Assembly (NCBI GenBank): GCA_016284515.1
Contig: JAEEOY010000280.1
Coordinates: 1-34,203 of the forward strand
DNA from: Kiritimatiellia bacterium
GTDB taxonomy: Bacteria; Verrucomicrobiota; Kiritimatiellia; RFP12; UBA1067
Direction of reading: 5' to 3'
DNA length: 34,203 nucleotides
In this document: positions 7,967-16,423 of the stretch, one piece after another
How the letters are laid out: each line of letters opens with the position of its first letter
How positions within the stretch are numbered: the first letter of the stretch is position 1
Position numbers and translations under genes: made by a program
Notes under the pieces: model-generated
The model's database searches: none
Seen by the model: only the letters and a program-made list of their open reading frames with translations
Told to the model about the DNA's origin: nothing

Positions 7967-9412
7967 ATGTCAAAAGTCATGCAAGTACAAATCGCTCTTA
8001 TGTCTGCGGCACTGGCGCTGCCGGTCTTCGCCGGTCCGTCCACTTTCTGCAATCCGCTCTCGATTCCCGGCATGCCGATAGGCGCATACTGCCGCGGACA
8101 CGAGAACGGCACCGAATTCCCGAAGGACGCGTGGAGCCAGCGCTTCTGGAACGCCGGCATCTGCAACGGCGGGACGATGAAGCAGCACCGCGAGATCGCC
8201 GACCCCGTCACGTACGTCGAGGGGAACACATGGTACCTCTATCCGAGCCTCGGCCTTCTCTGGAAGAGCGAGAACTGCGGCGGAACATGGGAGCGCGTCG
8301 ACGTGAGCGACAGGAACGACTACGCGCCTGCCGTCGCGAAGCTCGGCTCGCGCTACTACCTCTGCACTTCGTTCGGCAACATCCGCGTCGGCGACTCTCC
8401 GACTGGCCCGTTCACCGACCTCGGTCCGTTCGACATGTCGAGCTTCGGCCCCGAGCAGATGCCAGGCACGGGCGATCCCGCGCTGCTGGCGGACGAAGGG
8501 AGGCTCTACCTCTACTGGGGCTGCTGCGCCGCGCCGAAGGCGCTGTGGGTCGTCGAGCTCGATCCCGAGAACCCCGTGAAGGGCAAGGGCAACGCGAAGT
8601 GCCTCATGGAGTACGACGAGGCGAAGTATCCGTGGCTCAACGAGCTCATCGAGGGCGTGTGGGCCTTCCGCCGCGGCGACACATACTACCTCTGCTACGC
8701 CACCGGAAACACGATCAACCCCGACTACGTCTGGTGCTGCTCGAAGAGCTCCTCGCCTATGGGTCCGTTCACGCCGCAGAAGAGGAATCCGTTCTTCGCG
8801 ACGACGAAGGGTCTCGTCACGGGAACTTCCCACGGCTCCATCTGGAGCGACAAGGACGGCGACTGGTGGATCAACTACTGCATCGCCGTGAGCGCCTACC
8901 ACGGCTTCGAGCGCATGATCGGACAGGACAGGCTCTTCTTCGACGAGGACGGAGACATCTCCGTCGGTTCCGCGACCTCCACCCCGCAGTGGCTGCCGTC
9001 TTCCGGAAAGAAGGGCGACACCGGCTGGAAGCGCATCGAGGTCGTCCGCACTGACGCCTGGGCGGCGTGCGACGACGCGATCCGCAGCTGGTGGGCGATG
9101 CCGCGCGAGAAGCGCGAGGCGGCGTTCTTCTTCGGACGCGAGGCGACGGTCCGCGCGTTCCGCGTCATCTGGCGCGACCTCGGACTCGACATCGAGCGCG
9201 GCGTGAAGCCGGGCGCATACCAGTACAGGATCGACCGCCGCGAGGGCGGGGAATGGAAGACATGGCTTGACGCGACGGACAACTCCACGGACCTCACGGT
9301 CGACTACCGCGAGGCTCCGGAGGCGAAGGCGGACGCCGTGCGCATCACTGTCGTCGGCGCTCCGGAGGGCATAACGCCCGCGCTCGCCGACTTCGCCGTG
9401 TTCGGGAACTGA
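7967..9412 (+). CDS. Secreted GH43-type beta-propeller glycoside hydrolase
   Basis: A 481-residue exported enzyme (signal peptide about 1-22, ending LPVFA) of the GH43-like five-bladed propeller fold, whose members cleave arabinosyl, xylosyl or galactosyl linkages. The three expected acidic residues are visible: Asp79 in EIADPVTYV (base), Asp170 in GTGDPALLAD (pKa modulator) and Glu229 in LIEGVWAFRR (acid). The GHGS-type segment appears as GTSHGSIW. A C-terminal piece (about 385-481) looks like a small beta-sandwich of carbohydrate-binding style. The start may be 7967 or the in-frame ATG at 7979; neither has a Shine-Dalgarno. The next gene follows after 28 nt. Substrate and subfamily cannot be assigned by eye. 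Confidence 0.82.
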   Translation: MSKVMQVQIALMSAALALPVFAGPSTFCNPLSIPGMPIGAYCRGHENGTEFPKDAWSQRFWNAGICNGGTMKQHREIADPVTYVEGNTWYLYPSLGLLWKSENCGGTWERVDVSDRNDYAPAVAKLGSRYYLCTSFGNIRVGDSPTGPFTDLGPFDMSSFGPEQMPGTGDPALLADEGRLYLYWGCCAAPKALWVVELDPENPVKGKGNAKCLMEYDEAKYPWLNELIEGVWAFRRGDTYYLCYATGNTINPDYVWCCSKSSSPMGPFTPQKRNPFFATTKGLVTGTSHGSIWSDKDGDWWINYCIAVSAYHGFERMIGQDRLFFDEDGDISVGSATSTPQWLPSSGKKGDTGWKRIEVVRTDAWAACDDAIRSWWAMPREKREAAFFFGREATVRAFRVIWRDLGLDIERGVKPGAYQYRIDRREGGEWKTWLDATDNSTDLTVDYREAPEAKADAVRITVVGAPEGITPALADFAVFGN

Positions 9413-9440
9413 ACAACCTTAAAAATGAAGGGGAGATGAA

Positions 9441-12400
9441 ATGACGGGAATGCTGTTGATAGCGGCGGCTCTGCTGAATCCAACGGTGGAGCTGGAGTGC
9501 AGGGACCGCGGAGAGTGGAAACTATCCGTAGAGGAGAGGGAGGCTGAGCCGGGCGTCCGCATCGTGAAGGTGTCGGCACGCGCCCCGAAGGCGGCGCCTG
9601 TTCCGCGTTTCCGCGTGGCGGTGCATGTTCCGGCGGTCGGATGCGACAACGCGTGGAATCCCAACTTCGGCTGCGGCGAGAACATCACGCTCCTTCCCTG
9701 GTGGGGCAAGGTCTTCAACATCGCGCGCACCCAGCCGCTGCGCGTTCTGTTCGACAGGGCCGGCACCAACTGCATGGCGCTCGCCGTCGGCGAGCTCAGG
9801 CGCACGGTCACGTTCGACACATGGTTCGACGAGGGTCCGTTCGCCTGCTCGACGGCCGTCAATTTCTTCACCGAGCCTTCCGAGCCCCTTGACTCGTACG
9901 AGACGGAGATCAGGCTCGACATGCGCGGCGTTCCGTTCTGCGACGCAGTCCGCGCAGCCGCCCGCTGGCAGTCCGCGCGCGCAGGCAAGGCCGCCCGTCC
10001 GCCGGAAGCCGCGTACGAGGCGCTTTACTCGACGTGGTACGGATTCCACAAGGACCTCCGCGCGGACGTCATCGAGGATGAATGCCGCCGTGCGGCCGCG
10101 CTCGGCATGAAGACGATAATCCTAGACGACGGCTGGCAGTGCGACGACACGGACGGAGGCTACGCATCCTGCGGCGACTGGAGGATTTCGACGAAGCGCT
10201 TCCCCGACATGCGCGGACACGTCGCGCGCGTGCACTCGCTCGGAATGAAGTACGTCGTCTGGTTCTCGATGCCGTTCGTCGGCGAGGAGACCGAAGCCTA
10301 CCCGAAGTTCAAGGACATGATGCTCCGCCGCGCGGACGACCTGGGCGCGTGGGTGCTCGATCCGCGCTTCCCCGAGGTGCGCGCGTACCTGCGCGACGTC
10401 TACCTCCGCTGCCTGCGCGAATGGGACATCGACGGCTTCAAGCTCGACTTCGTCGACTCGTTCGGGCTCGAGGGCGGGAAGGATCCGGCCGTGGAGCAGA
10501 ACTACGCCGGACGCGACTGCCGCTCGATTCCCGACGGAGTGGAGAAGCTGCTGAAGGAAGTGACGGACGCTCTTCGCGCCGAGAAGCCGGATGTACTGCT
10601 GGAATTCCGCCAGGCGTATGTCGGACCCGAGATACGCCGCTACGGGAACATGGTGCGCGTCGGCGACTGCCCCGGCTCTCCCATCCGCAACCGCGTCCAC
10701 ATCGCGAACCTCCGACTCCTCTGCGAGGGAACGGCTGTGCACGCCGACATGCTTCGCTGGAACGACGCCGACACGCTGGAGAACGCGCAGTGGCTCGTCC
10801 TCAACTCCATCTTCGGCGTCGTCCAGTATTCCGTCGTCCTCTCGAAGGCATCCGAAGAAGAGCGGGAGATGCTCGCGCGCTGGATCCGCTTCGCAGCCGA
10901 GCACCGCGAGGCGCTGCTTAAGGGACGCCTCACCGCGCACCGCCCCGAGCTCAACTACCCGGTCATCGAGTCGGAGTCCGATTCGGAGCGCATCGTCGTC
11001 ATATACGATCCGACCGTCGCCTTTGACCTCGGCCCTGTCACCAAGCCGACGTATGTCATCGACGCGACGACGGGAGAGATATCCGTCGTCGGCAAAGCCG
11101 ATGCGGACGGAAAATGCCGATTCACCTGGGAGCGCAAGCTCGAGGGATGGGATTCCGACACGTACGTCATGCTTCCCGCCGCGGCCTATGACGGAAACCG
11201 CGCCTTCGTGCACATTGCGCCCCCGGAAGGCGACTACGGCGCGTGGTATCGTCCGTCTGACTTCGGAAGCGGCAAGTGCCCCTATACGATGCACGAGAAG
11301 ATCCCCGCGCTCGCGCCTGACAACTCAGGCGTGCTCGAGGGCTCGTCCGGTGATCTCGCCGCGCCTTGCGCGGCGTTCTTTTTCCCGAAGGCGAAGAAGG
11401 GCGCGATCATTTGGTTCCAGCCGCAGGTGAAGGGACGCGACGCGGGCTACAGACTTGAGAACGGGGTTTTCCGCGTCGAGTATCCCGCGCGGCGCAAGGA
11501 GCTCCTCTTCAAGGCTTCCGACGAGGTCGATCCGCCGATCGCGTGCGCGCCGGGCGAAACGCTCCGCGCGCGCTGCCGCGTGGACGAGTTCGCGTGCGAG
11601 GACGTCGCGGGACTGTACGCCGAGTACTACCGCCGCCGCAGGTCGTTCGTTTCCGGCGAGCGCGCTGCGACGCCTCCGGCGGATGAGCGCCGCCGTCTCG
11701 CGAACCTCGTCGCCGGAAGCATGGTGAAGGGGTCGATACGCGAAGTCCCCGACCAGGGGAGGACGTGGTCCAGCGGATGGTGCGGTGGCCCCATGAATGT
11801 CGCCGCGCTCGTGGCCGTCGGCTGGCCGGACGCCGGGAAAATCGCAGCTTCGACACTGGACTTCATGGCGGACACGATCGAGCCGTGCGGATTCTTCCGT
11901 GGGCTGAGCCGCGACGGAAAGCCGATGCGCGAACGCTTCGCCCTTGAGTCGAGCGAAGGGCTTCTTCTTACGAGGCGCGCGGCGGACGGACTTTTCTGGG
12001 CGGAGCAGATTCTCGATGCGGCGGCGAAGGCGCCAGGCAGCGACGAAGCGCGGCAGATGCGCCGCGAAAAGGCGCTGAAGCGCTGCGCGGACGCTTTCTG
12101 CGAACTCTTCGACAGATGCGGCGAGCTGCCGCAGTACATCGACCGCGTGACGGGCGAGAGCCGCATCGCGGGATCGACTTCCGCAGCCATGGCGCCTGCC
12201 GCGCTCGTTCGCATGTATGTGCGTTTCGGTGACAGGAGGCATCTCGACTATGCCGCGAAGATCGCGGACCAGATGTGCAGGGACTATCTCTCGCGCGGAC
12301 TTTCCTTCGGCGGACCTGGGGACGCGGCGGACGCGTGCGACTCGGAGAGCATCTACGCGCTTCTCGAGAGCTGCGTGTCGCTTGCGGAGCGTCATCCCGA

Positions 12401-12860
12401 CCGCGCGAAGTGGATTGCCCGCGCAAAGGACGCGGCAAATCTCCTCTCGACCTGGGTCGTCCCGTACGCCTACGAGTTCCCCGCGGATTCGGAGTACGGC
12501 AGGCGCGGTGTGAACACCGTTGGGTCTGTAATCGCTAACCTCCAGAACCGCCATGCCGCGCCCGGCTTCTGCACTGCCTCGGGCGACGCGCTTTCGCGAC
12601 TCGCGGCGCTTTCAGGGGACATGGCGTATCTTGAGATGTTCAAGGACGTGATAGCGTTCTTTCCGCAGGTCATTGCGACGCCCGAGCGTCCGATCCGCGC
12701 GACACTCTGGACCGATGAGCCGCGCAATCTCGAGCCGGGCTGGATAAACGAGCGCGTGAACATGAGCGGATGGGAAGGGCTCAAGGGCGTTGGCGAGGTC
12801 TTTCCCGGCCCGTGCTGGAGCGACCTCTCCTTCCTGCTCTCGCCGGGGCTCGTCGACTAG
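9441..12860 (+). CDS. GH36-type alpha-galactosidase-like protein with C-terminal helical-toroid-like region
   Basis: A 1139-residue protein. Residues about 20-190 form a beta-rich N-terminal domain. Residues about 190-500 are a (beta/alpha)8 barrel of the GH36/GH27 clan, with LDDGWQCDD, the nucleophile Asp336 in DGFKLDFVDS and the likely acid/base Asp409 in RVGDCPGSP. A beta-sandwich follows. Residues about 740-1139 are unlike a normal GH36 and read as helical hairpins with repeated aromatic/Gly motifs (SSGWCGGPMN, ALVRMYVRFGDRRHLDYA, NMSGWEGLKG), as in (alpha/alpha)6 glycan-processing enzymes. Usual GH36 enzymes are about 700 residues. The N terminus is hydrophobic but lacks basic residues, so export is uncertain. 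AAGGGGAG lies just before the ATG. It is the second gene of the GH43 operon. Confidence 0.8.
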   Translation: MTGMLLIAAALLNPTVELECRDRGEWKLSVEEREAEPGVRIVKVSARAPKAAPVPRFRVAVHVPAVGCDNAWNPNFGCGENITLLPWWGKVFNIARTQPLRVLFDRAGTNCMALAVGELRRTVTFDTWFDEGPFACSTAVNFFTEPSEPLDSYETEIRLDMRGVPFCDAVRAAARWQSARAGKAARPPEAAYEALYSTWYGFHKDLRADVIEDECRRAAALGMKTIILDDGWQCDDTDGGYASCGDWRISTKRFPDMRGHVARVHSLGMKYVVWFSMPFVGEETEAYPKFKDMMLRRADDLGAWVLDPRFPEVRAYLRDVYLRCLREWDIDGFKLDFVDSFGLEGGKDPAVEQNYAGRDCRSIPDGVEKLLKEVTDALRAEKPDVLLEFRQAYVGPEIRRYGNMVRVGDCPGSPIRNRVHIANLRLLCEGTAVHADMLRWNDADTLENAQWLVLNSIFGVVQYSVVLSKASEEEREMLARWIRFAAEHREALLKGRLTAHRPELNYPVIESESDSERIVVIYDPTVAFDLGPVTKPTYVIDATTGEISVVGKADADGKCRFTWERKLEGWDSDTYVMLPAAAYDGNRAFVHIAPPEGDYGAWYRPSDFGSGKCPYTMHEKIPALAPDNSGVLEGSSGDLAAPCAAFFFPKAKKGAIIWFQPQVKGRDAGYRLENGVFRVEYPARRKELLFKASDEVDPPIACAPGETLRARCRVDEFACEDVAGLYAEYYRRRRSFVSGERAATPPADERRRLANLVAGSMVKGSIREVPDQGRTWSSGWCGGPMNVAALVAVGWPDAGKIAASTLDFMADTIEPCGFFRGLSRDGKPMRERFALESSEGLLLTRRAADGLFWAEQILDAAAKAPGSDEARQMRREKALKRCADAFCELFDRCGELPQYIDRVTGESRIAGSTSAAMAPAALVRMYVRFGDRRHLDYAAKIADQMCRDYLSRGLSFGGPGDAADACDSESIYALLESCVSLAERHPDRAKWIARAKDAANLLSTWVVPYAYEFPADSEYGRRGVNTVGSVIANLQNRHAAPGFCTASGDALSRLAALSGDMAYLEMFKDVIAFFPQVIATPERPIRATLWTDEPRNLEPGWINERVNMSGWEGLKGVGEVFPGPCWSDLSFLLSPGLVD

Positions 12861-12866
12861 TCCAGG

Positions 12867-13544
12867 TCAGGCCAACGCGGCGATTGCCTCGCCGAGGTCG
12901 CGGCAGACGGTGCACATCGCGCGTATCTCGTCCGTCGGCTGGCGGAGGTCCGGAATCATCACCGCCTTCATTCCGGCTGCGTTCGCGCCTCTGATTCCGC
13001 TGAAGGCGTCCTCGAACACGCAGCAGCGCGCGGGCGCGACTCCTATGCGCCGCGCGGCGAGCAGGAAGATGTCCGGCGCGGGCTTGGAGTTCTCCACCTC
13101 GTCGCCTGTCGCGACGGCGTCGAAGTACTCGCGCACGCCTGCGGCGCGGAGGTTGTGCTCCACGACGTTGCGCGGCGAGCTGCTCGCGACGGCGGTTCTG
13201 ATTCCGTGCGCGCGGCAGAACTCGAGCATGTTGTCCAGTCCGGGCTTCTTTTCAGGCACACCTGCGAGCTGCCTGCCCCACGCGAGCTCGACGGCCTTGT
13301 TGCAGAAGCGCTCGATGTCGAGCTCCGGATGCTCCGCGGCCGCCATTTTGGCGATTAGCCCGCGTCCGACGCCGCAGAATCTGCGAGGGAAGGACGGATC
13401 CATGTCGACGCCCTGAAGGCGCGCGGACTCAAGCCAGCATTCCTGGTATATCCTCTCCGTGTCGAAGAGAAGTCCGTCCTGGTCGAATATCGCGCCGAGG
13501 ATGCCATTTGGCGTGTCCGTGCCGCCGCCTTTACTGTCTTTCAT
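12867..13544 (-). CDS. HAD-superfamily phosphatase, beta-phosphoglucomutase-like
   Basis: The only minus-strand gene: a 225-residue HAD hydrolase with a helical cap (about 35-100). Motif I is FDQDGLLFDTE (nucleophile Asp21, acid/base Asp23), motif II is the ASSS segment, motif III is the Lys in ENSKPAPDIF, and motif IV is FEDAFSG. This matches the subgroup of beta-phosphoglucomutases and small sugar-phosphate phosphatases; whether it is a mutase or a phosphatase cannot be decided. It converges on the GH36 gene with 6 bp between stop codons, so the two messages would overlap. GGCGG precedes the ATG, and TATAAT lies 37 nt upstream. Confidence 0.9.
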   Translation of the reverse strand: MKDSKGGGTDTPNGILGAIFDQDGLLFDTERIYQECWLESARLQGVDMDPSFPRRFCGVGRGLIAKMAAAEHPELDIERFCNKAVELAWGRQLAGVPEKKPGLDNMLEFCRAHGIRTAVASSSPRNVVEHNLRAAGVREYFDAVATGDEVENSKPAPDIFLLAARRIGVAPARCCVFEDAFSGIRGANAAGMKAVMIPDLRQPTDEIRAMCTVCRDLGEAIAALA

Positions 13545-13581
13545 CGATTGCCGCCTTTCACTTTTTGCCGTCAGGGCGCAT

Positions 13582-13610
13582 ATTATAGTATATTTTGAGG
13601 CAGATGTGGA
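13582..13610 (-). promoter_or_regulatory. Promoter of the HAD phosphatase gene
   Basis: Read on the minus strand: TCCACA (13610-13605), a 17-nt spacer and TATAAT (13587-13582), giving a leader of about 31 nt. An overlapping TATACT lies 5 bp further upstream. It is divergent from the adhE promoter, with less than 70 bp between the two -10 elements. Confidence 0.55.
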
Positions 13611-13649
13611 AGGGTCGGAGGCAGATGCAACATTTCCACAAATAGATAC

Positions 13650-13678
13650 TTGATTATCAATAAGAAAATTGTTATACT
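13650..13678 (+). promoter_or_regulatory. adhE promoter
   Basis: TTGATT (13650-13655), a 17-nt spacer and TATACT (13673-13678), preceded by TGT, so both a -35 and an extended -10 are present. Transcription would start near 13685. Confidence 0.7.
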
Positions 13679-13689
13679 ATCTCCCCGAA

Positions 13690-13709
13690 CGTCGGAGAAG
13701 TGTCCGACG
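13690..13709 (+). repeat. 5'-leader hairpin of adhE
   Basis: CGTCGGA (13690-13696) pairs perfectly with TCCGACG (13703-13709) around a 6-nt loop. It lies at the predicted 5' end of the adhE message, 27 nt before the ATG. It could be an mRNA-stabilising 5' stem-loop or an operator. It does not match the Rex consensus. Confidence 0.5.
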
Positions 13710-13736
13710 CAACGAAAAACACAGGAAAAGGAAAGT

Positions 13737-16379
13737 ATGGAAAGCGCAGAAACATTGGCGGCGCCGGCGGTAGACCCCGGCATCGCGGAACTCGAGGCGA
13801 CGATCGCGCGCGTGAGGGCGGCGCAGAAGGCCTATGCCACGTTCTCCCAGGAGAAGGTGGACTCTATATTCAGGGCCGCCGCGCTTGCCGCGAACCGGCT
13901 GCGCATCCCGCTCGCCAAGATGGCGGTCGAGGAGACGGGCATGGGCATCGTCGAGGACAAGATCATCAAGAACCACTACGCGGCCGAGTACATCTACAAC
14001 ACGTACAAGGACACGAAGACCTGCGGCGTCGTCGAGGAAGACGAGGCGGCCGGCATCATGAAGGTCGCGGAGCCGATCGGCGTGATCGGCGCGGTCATCC
14101 CGACGACGAACCCGACCTCCACGGCGATCTTCAAGACGCTCCTCGCGCTCAAGACGAGGAACGGAATCGTCATCAGCCCCCATCCGCGCGCGAAGAACTG
14201 CACGATGGCGGCGGCGAAGGCTGTTCTCGACGCTGCGGTCGCGGCGGGAGCTCCGGCTGACATCATCTCCTGGATCGAGGCGCCGAGCCTGCCGAAGACG
14301 AACCTCCTCATGAAGGAGTCGGACATCATCCTCGCGACCGGCGGTCCCGGCATGGTGAAGGCTGCGTACTCGAGCGGCACCCCGGCGCTCGGCGTCGGTG
14401 CCGGCAACGCGGCGGCGATCCTCGACCCGAGCTGCGACCTCGTCAACGCCGTCAACTCGATCATCCACTCGAAGACGTTCGACAACGGCATGATCTGCGC
14501 TACGGAGCAGACGGTCATTGCGGACGAGCTCATCTACGACGAGGTCAAGGACGAGTTCAAGCGCCGCGGATGCTACTTCCTGAACAAGGAGGAGGCGGAC
14601 AAGATCCGCGCGACGATGCTCATCAACGGCGCGCTCAACGCGAAGATCGTCGGACAGCGTCCGGTGACGATCGCGAAGATGGCGGGCTTCGAGGTTCCGG
14701 AGTCCACGAAGGTGCTCATCGGCGAGGCGACCTCCACCGACAGCTCCGAGGCGTTCGGGCACGAGAAGCTCACGACGATACTCGGCATGTACAAGAGCCG
14801 CGACTTCGACAACGCCCTCGACATCGCCGAGGCGCTGCTCGTCAACAACGGCGGGCTCGGCCACACGTCGTCGCTCTGGATCGACGAGCTCGGCGAGCGC
14901 GAGAAGCTCGCCAAGTTCGCGGACCGCATGAACGCGTGCCGCCTGCTGGTCAACACTCCGTCGAGCCTCGGCGGAATAGGCGACATCTACAACTTCAGCT
15001 TCCCGCCGTCGCTGACGCTCGGCTGCGGCAGCTGGGGCGGCAATTCCGTGTCCGAGAACGTCGGCGTCAAACATCTTTTGAACATCAAGACCGTGGCAAT
15101 GAGAAGGGAAAACATGCTGTGGTTCCGCGCGCCCGAGAAGGTGTACCAGAAGAAGGGGTGCCTCGCGGTGGCGCTCCGCGAACTCGGCGAGGAGCTCGGG
15201 AAGAAGAAGGCGTTCATCGTCACCGACTCGTTCCTCTACGCGAACGGATACACCAAGGCGATCGAGCGCTCGCTCGAGAAGCAGGGCATCATGTTCACGA
15301 CGTTCTCGAACGTCGCGCCTGATCCGACCCTCGCCTGCGCCAAGGAGGGCGCGAAGTTGATGGCCGGGTTCAAGCCGGACGTCATCATCGCCGTCGGCGG
15401 TGGCTCCGCTATGGACGCCGCCAAGATCATGTGGGTCCTCTACGAGCACCCCGAGGTCGACTTCCAGGACATGGCGATGCGCTTCATGGACATCCGCAAG
15501 CGCGTCTACAAGTTCCCGAAGATGGGCGAGAAGGCGTACTTCGTGTGCGTCCCGACCTCGGCCGGAACGGGCTCGGAGGTCACTCCGTTCGCCGTCATCA
15601 CCGACGAGCAGACGGGCGTGAAGTATCCGCTCGCCGACTACGCGCTCATGCCGAACATGGCGATCGTCGACGCTGACATGCAGATGATGGCACCGCCCGG
15701 ACTCACCAGCGCGTCGGGAATCGACGCGGTGTCGCACGCGCTCGAGGCGTATGCCTCGATGATGGCGACGGACTACACCGACGGACTCGCCATCCGCGCG
15801 CTCCAGACGATCTTCAAGTGGCTGCCGGCGTGCTACGACGCGGCGGTCGCGAAGAAGGCGAACCCCGCCGCTCGCGAGAAGATGGCGAACGCCGCCACGA
15901 TGGCCGGCATGGCCTTCGCGAACGCGTTCCTCGGCGTGATGCACTCGATGGCGCACAAGCTCGGCGCGTTCCACCACATCCCGCACGGAATCGCCAACGC
16001 GCTGATGATGGAGGAGGTCCTCCGCTTCAACGCCGACCCCGTTCCGCGCAAGATGGGCACGTTCCCGCAGTACGACCATCCGCACACCCTCGAGCGCTAC
16101 CTCGAGATCGCCGACGCGCTCGGCATCAAGGGCAAGTCGAAGGGCGAGCAGTTCAACAACCTCTGCAAGGCGATCCGCGAGCTGCAGGCGAGGATCGGCA
16201 TCAAGCCGACGATCCGCGACTACGTTCCGGACGAGAAGGACTTCCTCGCTCGCCTCGACGCGATGGTGGAGCAGGCCTTCGACGACCAGTGCACCGGCGC
16301 GAACCCGCGCTATCCGCTGATGTCGGAGATCAAGCAGATGTACCTCAACGCCTACTACGGCAAGCACGAGGTGGTCTGA
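13737..16379 (+). CDS. adhE: Bifunctional acetaldehyde-CoA/alcohol dehydrogenase
   Basis: AdhE reduces acetyl-CoA to acetaldehyde and then to ethanol with two NADH, regenerating NAD+ in fermentation; the family forms cytoplasmic spirosomes. The 880-residue product (E. coli 891) has an N-terminal aldehyde dehydrogenase domain (about 1-440) with catalytic Cys254 in GMICATEQ. A linker leads to an iron-dependent ADH domain (about 455-870) with GGGSAMDAAK from 554 and iron ligands Asp663, His667, His736 and His750. The open frame extends to 13650, but that would cover the promoter. ATG 13737 follows an AAAGGA-type Shine-Dalgarno and aligns with known N termini. Proximity to the hydrogenases fits a shared role in reductant disposal. 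Confidence 0.96.
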   Translation: MESAETLAAPAVDPGIAELEATIARVRAAQKAYATFSQEKVDSIFRAAALAANRLRIPLAKMAVEETGMGIVEDKIIKNHYAAEYIYNTYKDTKTCGVVEEDEAAGIMKVAEPIGVIGAVIPTTNPTSTAIFKTLLALKTRNGIVISPHPRAKNCTMAAAKAVLDAAVAAGAPADIISWIEAPSLPKTNLLMKESDIILATGGPGMVKAAYSSGTPALGVGAGNAAAILDPSCDLVNAVNSIIHSKTFDNGMICATEQTVIADELIYDEVKDEFKRRGCYFLNKEEADKIRATMLINGALNAKIVGQRPVTIAKMAGFEVPESTKVLIGEATSTDSSEAFGHEKLTTILGMYKSRDFDNALDIAEALLVNNGGLGHTSSLWIDELGEREKLAKFADRMNACRLLVNTPSSLGGIGDIYNFSFPPSLTLGCGSWGGNSVSENVGVKHLLNIKTVAMRRENMLWFRAPEKVYQKKGCLAVALRELGEELGKKKAFIVTDSFLYANGYTKAIERSLEKQGIMFTTFSNVAPDPTLACAKEGAKLMAGFKPDVIIAVGGGSAMDAAKIMWVLYEHPEVDFQDMAMRFMDIRKRVYKFPKMGEKAYFVCVPTSAGTGSEVTPFAVITDEQTGVKYPLADYALMPNMAIVDADMQMMAPPGLTSASGIDAVSHALEAYASMMATDYTDGLAIRALQTIFKWLPACYDAAVAKKANPAAREKMANAATMAGMAFANAFLGVMHSMAHKLGAFHHIPHGIANALMMEEVLRFNADPVPRKMGTFPQYDHPHTLERYLEIADALGIKGKSKGEQFNNLCKAIRELQARIGIKPTIRDYVPDEKDFLARLDAMVEQAFDDQCTGANPRYPLMSEIKQMYLNAYYGKHEVV

Positions 16380-16380
16380 G

Positions 16381-16411
16381 TTGAAAGTTCAAAGTTTGAA
16401 GTTGAAAGTTT
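16381..16411 (+). repeat. TTGAAAGTT direct repeats between adhE and the kinase-like gene
   Basis: An AT-rich simple-sequence spacer. TTGAAAGTT occurs at 16381-16389 and 16402-16410, exactly 21 bp apart, with a related AAAGTTTGAA between them. It also contains the inverted pair TTGAA/TTCAA (16381-16392). It starts 1 nt after the adhE stop and ends at the Shine-Dalgarno of the next gene. Confidence 0.6.
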
Positions 16412-16423
16412 AGGAGTTTGAAA

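Noticed and set aside
13690-13709. Rex operator or riboswitch in the adhE leader
   Set aside because: The arms do not match the TTGTGA/TCACAA Rex pattern, and the leader is too short and simple for a known riboswitch.
13650-13736. N-terminal extension of AdhE from a TTG codon
   Set aside because: The adhE -10 at 13673-13678 lies inside it, and the Shine-Dalgarno precedes 13737.
13677-16367. Long minus-strand open frame opposite adhE
   Set aside because: AdhE is unambiguous on the + strand, and the antisense frame shows only shadow composition.
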